Below are positions 25,676 through 32,209 of a stretch of DNA of 32,209 bases, one piece after another. The position numbers were made by a program, and so were the translations under genes. The notes below the pieces were generated by a model. That model made no database searches, was not told where the DNA came from, and worked only from the letters and a program-made list of their open reading frames with translations. Numbering within the stretch: position 1 is the stretch's first letter; each line of letters begins with the position of its first letter. Source of the stretch: Anaerolineaceae bacterium 4572_78. GTDB taxonomy: Bacteria > Chloroflexota > Anaerolineae > 4572-78. The DNA is taken from assembly GCA_002084875.1 (NCBI GenBank), contig NBMH01000057.1, positions 1 to 32,209 on the forward strand, given 5' to 3'.

Positions 25676-28188
25676 TGAAACAAGAAATATCTGCATTTAC
25701 AAAATTAAAACAAATACTATTACAAGAACGTAAGTTAGGCTATCAAAACAAGGCAGTTATTGGTGGTTTAGAACGCTTTGCTAGTAATTGGTCTATACAA
25801 GCACTTAAACAAGCTCCTAGCAAAGAAATTCGGATAGAAATTGAACAAGTTACTGTAAACCTAAAAAGATATGGCAGAAAAGCCGATCAAGAAGAACGAG
25901 CAGAATCCATAGACATTTTAATCATGAAGTTAGATAAAATCATTGATGTAGCAGTCGGTCATGTTTCCATACCTGACGCAAACGTAGCTCAGATTTCCAC
26001 ACCTGATGCAATTTCATCACAGCTCGACATGCCTGAGTTGGTTGAAACAATAAATAAACCTGTACCTCCTCCATCGTACAATTTTTTTGAATCCGAATCT
26101 AAACCTGCCCTTGACACCAGCAATCATCTAAAAGGATTGGATGCACCTGTAACACGCTTGCTTGGTATCAGCCAGGGCTATGCAGGCAAATTGTCGAAAT
26201 TAGGAATTGTATCAATTGGGGATTTATTGGCACTTTATCCTCGCCGTTATGATGATTATCGTTCCTTGAAAAAAATTAACCAGTTGCAGTATGGCGAAGA
26301 AGTTACCATCATTGCCCATGTATGGCAGACAACCAGCCGTCGCTCAAAGGCAAATCGTCCTATCGTAACTTGTACCCTTTCAGATGGCACAGGAACACTG
26401 ACCGCAACATGGTTTAATCAGCCATGGCTTGACAAGCAATTGTCATCTGGAAAACAAATTGTGCTAAGTGGTAAAGTTAATCAGTATTTAGGGCGTTTGA
26501 GTTTTCAATCTCCTGATTGGGAATTTTTGGATAAAGAGTTAACTCACACCGGGCGGCTCGTTCCAATTTATCCTCTTACAGCTGGCATTTCTGCTCATTG
26601 GTTGCGTAAGCTCCAAAAACGGGCAATTGATTATTGGGCACCTCGACTGCCAGAGCATTTGCCTGAAATAATACGGAATCGATTAGGAGTGTTAACAATT
26701 AATGATGCTACCTCGCAAATTCATTTTCCTGACAGTTGGGCAACATTAGAGTCGGCTCGACGGCGATTGGCACTTGACGAGTTATTACTCATTCAATTAG
26801 GAGTCTTAAAGCAACGGCAGGCATGGCTTAGTCAAAAAGGTGTTTCCATAAAAGCAAACAAGGATATTTTGAATAATTTTATTAAGGGACTGCCATATAA
26901 ATTGACTAAAGCTCAGCGACGGGTATGGAATGAGATTCTGACTGATATGGAACGTCCTGTTCCGATGGGACGATTATTACAAGGAGATGTCGGGTCTGGT
27001 AAAACAATCGTAGCTTTAGGGGCGATGCTTGCGATTGTTTCCAATGGTGGGCAAGCTACTATGTTAGCCCCAACAGAAATTTTAGCGGAACAGCATCATG
27101 AAAATATCCAATCTCTTTTGCATGAAGCAGGATTTAGTGGAAAAATTAATGTTGGGTTGCTGACGGGGAGCGTTCCAAATCGCAAGCGAGAAGCAATCTT
27201 AGACAAGTTGACAAAGGGAGACATTCATTTATTAGTGGGAACTCATGCCATTATTCAGGATGATGTTGAATTCAACAAATTACAACTTGCCATAGTTGAT
27301 GAACAGCATCGGTTTGGAGTAGAACAACGTTTACTGTTGCGTCAAAAGGGAAAAAACCCACACATGCTAGTCATGAGTGCTACCCCAATTCCACGTACAT
27401 TAGCCTTGACCCTTTACGGCGATTTAGATTTATCCATCATTGACGAAATGCCAGCTGGTCGCAAAGTGGTTAAAACTAGGGTCATTTATCCTCGTGAGCG
27501 TGAACGGGCATACGCTTTTCTACGTTCCCATGTCGAACAAGGAAGACAAGCATTCATAATTTGCCCATTAGTAGAAGAATCTGATAAAATTGAAACAAAA
27601 GCCGCCGTGGAAGAATACACACGGTTACAAGAACAAATCTTTCCCGATTTAAAACTAGGCTTATTGCATGGTCGTATGGCAGGTCGTGAGAAAGATGCCA
27701 TCATGGGGCGATTTCGCGACAAAGAAACAAACATTTTGGTTTCAACATCTGTGGTGGAAGTGGGGATTGATATTCCTAATACTTCCATTATTTTAGTAGA
27801 AGGTGCTAATCGTTTTGGATTGGCTCAATTGCATCAGTTTCGTGGGCGTGTAGGACGCGGCGAACATCAAAGTTATTGTTTGCTTGTGGCTGATGATATT
27901 TCAGAAAAAGCTGTAGCTCGGCTAGAAGTGATGGAAAGTACTAGCAGTGGCTTTGATTTGGCTGAAGCTGATTTGAAATTGCGAGGACCTGGCGAATTTT
28001 TTGGTACTAAACAAAGTGGCATGCCCAACTTAAAATTAGTCAAGCTATCTGATACGAAACTATTGGAATTAGCTAGAGAGGAAGCGAAGTTGATATTTGA
28101 GGAAGACCCTTATCTCGAAAGATCTAAGTATGAACTATTGGCAAAAAAATTAGAGGTCTTTTGGTCAAAAATTGGTGACGTTAGTTAA
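25675..28188 (+). CDS. recG: ATP-dependent DNA helicase RecG
   Basis: 'LLQGDVGSGKTIVALGAM', 'IVDEQHRFGVEQR', 'MSATPIPRTLALTLYGDLDLSIIDEMP', 'QFRGRVGRGEHQSYCLL'; GTG start overlaps the upstream TAG stop. Confidence 0.96.
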   Translation: MKQEISAFTKLKQILLQERKLGYQNKAVIGGLERFASNWSIQALKQAPSKEIRIEIEQVTVNLKRYGRKADQEERAESIDILIMKLDKIIDVAVGHVSIPDANVAQISTPDAISSQLDMPELVETINKPVPPPSYNFFESESKPALDTSNHLKGLDAPVTRLLGISQGYAGKLSKLGIVSIGDLLALYPRRYDDYRSLKKINQLQYGEEVTIIAHVWQTTSRRSKANRPIVTCTLSDGTGTLTATWFNQPWLDKQLSSGKQIVLSGKVNQYLGRLSFQSPDWEFLDKELTHTGRLVPIYPLTAGISAHWLRKLQKRAIDYWAPRLPEHLPEIIRNRLGVLTINDATSQIHFPDSWATLESARRRLALDELLLIQLGVLKQRQAWLSQKGVSIKANKDILNNFIKGLPYKLTKAQRRVWNEILTDMERPVPMGRLLQGDVGSGKTIVALGAMLAIVSNGGQATMLAPTEILAEQHHENIQSLLHEAGFSGKINVGLLTGSVPNRKREAILDKLTKGDIHLLVGTHAIIQDDVEFNKLQLAIVDEQHRFGVEQRLLLRQKGKNPHMLVMSATPIPRTLALTLYGDLDLSIIDEMPAGRKVVKTRVIYPRERERAYAFLRSHVEQGRQAFIICPLVEESDKIETKAAVEEYTRLQEQIFPDLKLGLLHGRMAGREKDAIMGRFRDKETNILVSTSVVEVGIDIPNTSIILVEGANRFGLAQLHQFRGRVGRGEHQSYCLLVADDISEKAVARLEVMESTSSGFDLAEADLKLRGPGEFFGTKQSGMPNLKLVKLSDTKLLELAREEAKLIFEEDPYLERSKYELLAKKLEVFWSKIGDVS

Positions 28189-28193
28189 TTCTT

Positions 28194-28241
28194 GGAGGGT
28201 CAAAGCTTGCTTTGACATGAAAAAACTAGCTTTTTCGCTCC
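28194..28241 (+). repeat. Double-hairpin dispersed repeat, copy 3
   Basis: 'ggagggtcaaagcttgctttgacatgaaaaaactagctttttcgctcc' between recG and coaD. Confidence 0.8.
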
Positions 28242-28278
28242 TAACCTGCTAGACGGGCTAGAAACCTATTTACATGAA

Positions 28279-28782
28279 ATGAATAAACAAATGATAACAG
28301 CACTTTATCCTGCAAGTTTTGACCCCATTACTTATGGACATGTTGACGTTGCCGAACGGGCATCAAAATTGTTTGATGAAGTTGTAGTAGGGGTTTTTGA
28401 TAAACCACTTAAAAATATTCTCTTCTCTTCCGAGGAACGATACAGTATGACATGCAACGCATTGGCTCATATTGACAATGTACATGTTGTGAAGTATAGT
28501 GGTTTAACTATAAAATTTGCTCATAGCATCGGGGCAAATGTGATGGTTCGTGGGTTGCGAGTCATCTCTGATTTTGAATGGGAAATGCAATTAGCACTTG
28601 CCAATAAAAACTTTGCACCTGATATTGAGACGGTGTGTTTTATGTCTAGCCATCGTTATTCGTTTGTGAGTTCAAGTTTAGTACGCGAAATTGCCATGCA
28701 TGGTGGCTCGGTTAGCGACCTGACACCACCACATGTCGTCGAGCTTTTACAGAAAAAATATAAGGAAATGGGGAAAATATAA
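28279..28782 (+). CDS. coaD: Pantetheine-phosphate adenylyltransferase
   Basis: 'ALYPASFDPITYGHVDVAERA', 'VRGLRVISDFEWEMQLALANK', 'SSHRYSFVSSSLVREIA'. Confidence 0.95.
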   Translation: MNKQMITALYPASFDPITYGHVDVAERASKLFDEVVVGVFDKPLKNILFSSEERYSMTCNALAHIDNVHVVKYSGLTIKFAHSIGANVMVRGLRVISDFEWEMQLALANKNFAPDIETVCFMSSHRYSFVSSSLVREIAMHGGSVSDLTPPHVVELLQKKYKEMGKI

Positions 28783-28783
28783 C

Positions 28784-29299
28784 GTGGATATAATACAATT
28801 ATTGGAAGAACTTGAGAGTATAATCACTCGAAGCCCACGTTTTCCGTTTACCTCAAATATTTGGGTGAACGAAGACGAACTATTTGATGTTTTAGATCAG
28901 TTGCGTATATCTATCCCCAATGAAATTAAAGAGGCTAATCATATCCAAGCCGAACGGGACCACATTCTTGAACGTGCTCAAGAAGAAGCCAATCGTTTGA
29001 TAGATATGGCAAAGGAAAAAATGATGACTGCCGTTGATAATCATGAAATTGTCGAATTGGCAAAAATACGGGCAGAAGAAATTATTGACCAGTCAAAACA
29101 AGATGCTCTTAACTTGCAACGTCACTCAAATACTTATGCCGCTGACCATTTGAGCACACTTGAAGAGCAACTGTTAAAACTACTTACTACCGTTCGGAAT
29201 GGGTTACGCCAGTTACAAGAAACTCAAACACAAATCGAAACTGGTGAACATCATGCGGATGATAATCCATCTGACCAACCCAAAGATTTGGAATATTAA
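28784..29299 (+). CDS. Coiled-coil (DivIVA/ATP-synthase-b-like) protein
   Basis: GTG start 1 nt after the coaD stop; 'HIQAERDHILERAQEEANRLIDMAKEKM...ELAKIRAEEIIDQSKQDA'. Confidence 0.7.
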   Translation: MDIIQLLEELESIITRSPRFPFTSNIWVNEDELFDVLDQLRISIPNEIKEANHIQAERDHILERAQEEANRLIDMAKEKMMTAVDNHEIVELAKIRAEEIIDQSKQDALNLQRHSNTYAADHLSTLEEQLLKLLTTVRNGLRQLQETQTQIETGEHHADDNPSDQPKDLEY

Positions 29300-29307
29300 C
29301 TTACGCA

Positions 29308-29850
29308 ATGTTTAAAAAAGAACCTGAAATATTACATTCTTTGCAATTTAATGTCGCTCAACTGCTCAAAGATAACAGTGGTTCAAACCGAACGTATCTT
29401 CTTGAGAACATTGACTTGAGTAACTTAGATGATGCCTTAATTCTTCTGAGTCCATTGTCGGGAACGATTAAACTGGTGAAAACTGGTCATGACATATTGG
29501 TTATGGGTAACATGAAAACTGTCATCGAATTACCTTGTACACGCTGTTTAGAACCAGTCAATATACCGCTTATCTTAGAGATTGAAGAAATTTTTACTTC
29601 AAGTGTAGATATAGTATCGGATACCACATTGGCATTAGCAATGGATATTGACGAGGCTACCCTTATCGATGAACAGCACATGTTAGATTTAACAGAGATA
29701 GTTCGACAAAATTTATATTTGTGTCAACCTACACAAGTTTTTTGTGAGGCTGATAGCCAAATCGGATATCGTCCTCAATTTAGAACAGAAGACGAAATAG
29801 ATAGTCGTTGGGCAAAATTATTAGCACTCCGCGATGATTTTTTAACGTAA
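29308..29850 (+). CDS. DUF177 / YceD-like protein
   Basis: 'MKTVIELPCTRCLEPVNIPLILEIEEIF' and 'LDLTEIVRQNLYL'; directly upstream of rpmF as usual for this family. Confidence 0.85.
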   Translation: MFKKEPEILHSLQFNVAQLLKDNSGSNRTYLLENIDLSNLDDALILLSPLSGTIKLVKTGHDILVMGNMKTVIELPCTRCLEPVNIPLILEIEEIFTSSVDIVSDTTLALAMDIDEATLIDEQHMLDLTEIVRQNLYLCQPTQVFCEADSQIGYRPQFRTEDEIDSRWAKLLALRDDFLT

Positions 29851-29875
29851 TCTTAAATAGAAAGGAAAAATAATA

Positions 29876-30070
29876 ATGGGACCTTTACCAAAAAGACGTA
29901 TTTCACGTCGAAGACAAGCAAATAAACGAGCCAGATATTTGAGGATTAAAATGCCACATCTAATCCCTTGTCCTGAATGTAATATTTTACGAATAGCACA
30001 TACAGTTTGTATGAACTGTGGCAAATATAAGGGTAAAGAGATTATTCCGATTGAGGAAAAAACTATATAG
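29876..30070 (+). CDS. rpmF: 50S ribosomal protein L32
   Basis: 'PKRRISRRRQANKRARYL...LIPCPECNILRIAHTVCMNCGKYKGKEII' with two CxxC/CxxxxC-type pairs. Confidence 0.93.
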   Translation: MGPLPKRRISRRRQANKRARYLRIKMPHLIPCPECNILRIAHTVCMNCGKYKGKEIIPIEEKTI

Positions 30071-30081
30071 TTACCTAATGA

Positions 30082-30116
30082 CCCACCCTAGCCCTTCCCC
30101 TTCAAAGGAGAGGGGT
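30082..30116. repeat. GC-rich intergenic repeat related to a segment inside the histidine kinase gene
   Basis: 'cccaccctagcccttccccttcaaaggagaggggt' aligns with the reverse complement of ~20307-20346. Confidence 0.5.
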
Positions 30117-30121
30117 AAAAT

Positions 30122-30152
30122 GGAGCGTCAAATCTTGCTTTGACATGGAGCC
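30122..30152 (+). repeat. Double-hairpin repeat, truncated copy 4 (one hairpin only)
   Basis: 'ggagcgtcaaatcttgctttgacatggagcc'. Confidence 0.7.
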
Positions 30153-30157
30153 ATGAT

Positions 30158-30907
30158 ATGATAAATTTAACAGATAAAATCGCCATTGTTACAGGTAGTT
30201 CGCAAGGAATTGGCAAAGCAATCGTCATCCTGTTTGCTCAATTGGGGGCAAAGGTAGTTATTAACTATCGTTCGAATACCGAAGCAGCTGAATTGGTATT
30301 AAAAGAAATCATCGACAGAGGCGGCGAAGGAATCATCATTCAAGCCGACGTTAGCAACTTTGATGAAGCCCAAAACCTCATCAAAACAACTAACAAACAT
30401 TACGGCAAAATTGATATTTTAGTCAACAATGTCGGAATTACCCGCGACAATCTTATCATGCTGATGAAGCCCGCCGATTGGGAAATGGTCATGCAAAACA
30501 ACTTAAACAGTGCCTATTACTGTTCTAAGGTTGCTGTTCGTCTGATGATGAAAAAACGCTTTGGTCGAATTATTAACATATCATCTGTTGTTGGTTTATC
30601 AGGACAAGGTGGACAAACAAATTACTCAGCTTCAAAGGCAGGGCTTATCGGTTTCACCAAAAGTCTCGCTAGAGAGATTGCATCTCGTAATATCACTGTG
30701 AACGCAGTTGCTCCAGGCTTCATTCCGACAGCGATGACAGAAGGTGTCACTGAAGACTTAAAAAATGATGTAATCAAAGCCACCCCGCTTGGTCGTCTTG
30801 GCAAGCCTGAAGAAGTTGCTTACGCAGTGGCATTTTTAGCTTCAGACCAAGCAAGTTTTATTACAGGACAAGTCCTTTCCGTTGATGGTGGTTTGGTCAT
30901 GCAATAG
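30158..30907 (+). CDS. fabG: 3-oxoacyl-ACP reductase (SDR)
   Basis: 'IAIVTGSSQGIGKAI', 'NNVGITRDNL', 'YSASKAGLIGFTKSLAREIASRNITVNAVAPGFI'; ATG at 30158 has GGAG 7 nt upstream. Confidence 0.94.
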   Translation: MINLTDKIAIVTGSSQGIGKAIVILFAQLGAKVVINYRSNTEAAELVLKEIIDRGGEGIIIQADVSNFDEAQNLIKTTNKHYGKIDILVNNVGITRDNLIMLMKPADWEMVMQNNLNSAYYCSKVAVRLMMKKRFGRIINISSVVGLSGQGGQTNYSASKAGLIGFTKSLAREIASRNITVNAVAPGFIPTAMTEGVTEDLKNDVIKATPLGRLGKPEEVAYAVAFLASDQASFITGQVLSVDGGLVMQ

Positions 30908-30916
30908 GCAAGGAGC

Positions 30917-31080
30917 ATGATTTTTACCATCATCCCAGCGAAACCATTTTCGCAGTCCAAAACTCATTTGGCTAACATACTTTCGCCTCAAAAACGTGAG
31001 CATGTCAGTAAAAAATTGCTACAGCATACCGTTTATATCAGCAATCAAGCGAGTCATGTGGTGGGTGTTTCATGTAGTGG
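30917..31080 (+). pseudogene. cofC: N-terminal fragment of 2-phospho-L-lactate guanylyltransferase (CofC/FbiD-like)
   Basis: 'MIFTIIPAKPFSQSKTHLANILSPQKREHVSKKLLQHTVYISNQASHVVGVS' resembles the CofC N-terminus, then the frame runs into palindromic repeats. Confidence 0.6.
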
Positions 31081-31102
31081 AAAAAGGTGCGTCAGGTGGC
31101 AA

Positions 31103-31123
31103 AAAATTCAGGTGCATGGTAGG
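31103..31123. repeat. 21-bp direct repeat aaaattcaggtgcatggtagg, copy 1
   Basis: Identical to 31265-31285. Confidence 0.85.
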
Positions 31124-31146
31124 GGCGTATGGCCATACGCCCCTAC
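31119..31146. repeat. 28-bp perfect palindrome GTAGGGGCGTATGGCCATACGCCCCTAC
   Basis: Differs by two bases from 4271-4298; decayed relative at 31281-31299. Confidence 0.9.
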
Positions 31147-31148
31147 TT

Positions 31149-31180
31149 GGAGCGTCAAATCTTGCTTTGACAGTCAAGAC
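31149..31180 (+). repeat. Double-hairpin repeat, truncated copy 5
   Basis: 'ggagcgtcaaatcttgctttgacagtcaagac' shares its first 25 bases with copy 4. Confidence 0.7.
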
Positions 31181-31210
31181 AAGAAAGGTTTTTGAAAACC
31201 TTTCTTGTCT
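31177..31210. repeat. Perfect 16-bp-arm hairpin
   Basis: AGACAAGAAAGGTTTT-TG-AAAACCTTTCTTGTCT. Confidence 0.9.
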
Positions 31211-31264
31211 AACTATAATCCCGTAAAACCTTGTCTGACACAATGCTTTCATAGGTTCTTTTGT

Positions 31265-31285
31265 AAAATTCAGGTGCATGGTAGG
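31265..31285. repeat. 21-bp direct repeat, copy 2
   Basis: aaaattcaggtgcatggtagg. Confidence 0.85.
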
Positions 31286-31306
31286 CCATACGTCCCTACG
31301 CCGACA

Positions 31307-31343
31307 TATACTTGCTAAGGGTAAGAATTGTAATTTTAAACCA
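31307..31343. repeat. 37-bp exact direct repeat, copy 2
   Basis: Identical to 16328-16364. Confidence 0.9.
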
Positions 31344-31346
31344 TGT

Positions 31347-31409
31347 GGTTTGTGCCACAAACCCCTACATTTGTGAACAGTGTTAATGTAGGGGTTTATG
31401 GCATAAACC
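31347..31409. repeat. Large nested inverted repeat (25-bp arms, 2 mismatches, each arm itself containing a small palindrome)
   Basis: GGTTTGTGCCACAAACCCCTACATT ... AATGTAGGGGTTTATGGCATAAACC. Confidence 0.85.
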
Positions 31410-31438
31410 AGTTCGATACCCTGAAAAGCTATTTTGAT

Positions 31439-32002
31439 ATGCTTGATTATCATAAGGATTATGCTTACCTAAATGAAATTGGCTCTTTCATTCCATCCTC
31501 ATTACAACATATCAATACTGCCCTAGAACATATCATAAATGTAGGCATGATAGACCCCACAAAACTTTTCTTAGATGCGGGTTGTGGCGATGGGCGTATT
31601 GTTGCCTTGACAGGTGGTGTTCATGGTATTCCTTCGATTGGCATTGAGTATGACCCACTAATTTTTCAGCAGGCAAAACAACACTTAAAACAATGGTCAA
31701 ACTCTCATATTAAAATTGTATGTGGTGATTTTGAAAAAGATGCAACTTATCATAAAATAGGAGTGCATTTTGAGGAAATTGCCACAATTTTTAATTATAT
31801 CAATAATGTAACCACTATCGCCACTAAAATTGCTCGACAATCACCTATAGGCACATGCTTTCTTTTGTATGATAGTCGGGCAATTGCTCAATCATTTTCA
31901 GAATTAAGATTGATTGAAAATATCACATTGAGCGATGAGTCAGGTGTAGGTTATTTGCATGTTTACAAAAAACAGGAAAATAGTCATATACTCCGTGTTT
32001 GA
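31439..32002 (+). CDS. Class I SAM-dependent methyltransferase
   Basis: 'LFLDAGCGDGRIVALTGGVHGIPSIGIEYDPLIFQQAKQHL' motif I/II; the ORF-track start at 31343 lies inside repeats, so the internal ATG at 31439 is preferred. Confidence 0.75.
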   Translation: MLDYHKDYAYLNEIGSFIPSSLQHINTALEHIINVGMIDPTKLFLDAGCGDGRIVALTGGVHGIPSIGIEYDPLIFQQAKQHLKQWSNSHIKIVCGDFEKDATYHKIGVHFEEIATIFNYINNVTTIATKIARQSPIGTCFLLYDSRAIAQSFSELRLIENITLSDESGVGYLHVYKKQENSHILRV

Positions 32003-32030
32003 CTATTGGCACAGTCTGCATACAATATTC

Positions 32031-32159
32031 CTCATGGACAAAAAAGCAATTCACGATTATTACAATAAACTTGACCAATATAAGGAGAAAAAGCCCGTGA
32101 TAAAGCGATTCGGGAAAAATTTAATACGTATCGCTTCGCCGATTACAAGGAACATGTAA
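32031..32159 (+). other. Short or frameshifted ORF at window edge
   Basis: 'MDKKAIHDYYNKLDQYKEKK' then stop in frame; another frame continues open to the window end as 'KARDKAIREKFNTYRFADYKEHVIDLLMRVCCVSVETMRI'. Confidence 0.25.
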
Positions 32160-32209
32160 TAGATTTGCTTATGCGGGTGTGTTGTGTTAGTGTGGAGACG
32201 ATGCGGATT

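Noticed and set aside
27486-27788. 100-aa minus-strand ORF
   Set aside because: Antisense to the recG helicase core
31070-31453. 127-aa minus-strand ORF
   Set aside because: Consists of translated palindromic repeats ('GVWPYAPTMHLNF' appears because of the direct repeats)
1-32209. CRISPR arrays, rRNA and tRNA genes
   Set aside because: No regularly spaced repeats and no recognisable rRNA or tRNA cloverleaf signatures by eye; a tRNAscan/Infernal run would be needed to exclude them formally

Overview
The 32.2 kb window is AT-rich and mostly chromosomal housekeeping sequence; gene content suggests a Chloroflexota-like bacterium (inference only). Recognisable genes in order: remnant IS630-type transposase and nuclease-like fragments, valS (-), a multi-TM PMT/GT39-like glycosyltransferase, acyl-CoA synthetase, glutamate dehydrogenase, a C-terminally short isoprenylcysteine-methyltransferase-like ORF (-), alpha-glucan phosphorylase, a secreted dockerin protein (-), an NrtR-like Nudix regulator followed by a membrane protein, an slr1658-like HATPase, an slr1659-like STAS protein and a nucleotide-translocase-like/HEAT/cNMP-binding fusion, a convergent GAF histidine kinase, then fakA-like, degV/fakB-like, recG, coaD, a coiled-coil protein, DUF177 (yceD-like), rpmF, fabG, a truncated cofC-like fragment and a SAM methyltransferase. 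The most interesting material is (i) the candidate partner-switching/transporter operon at 14131-20072 and (ii) several families of dispersed palindromic intergenic repeats. Those repeats appear to have truncated cofC, to supply the fabG Shine-Dalgarno, and to have entered the histidine-kinase coding sequence in frame. No CRISPR array, rRNA or tRNA was recognised. All family assignments are from motif recognition by eye, with no database search.
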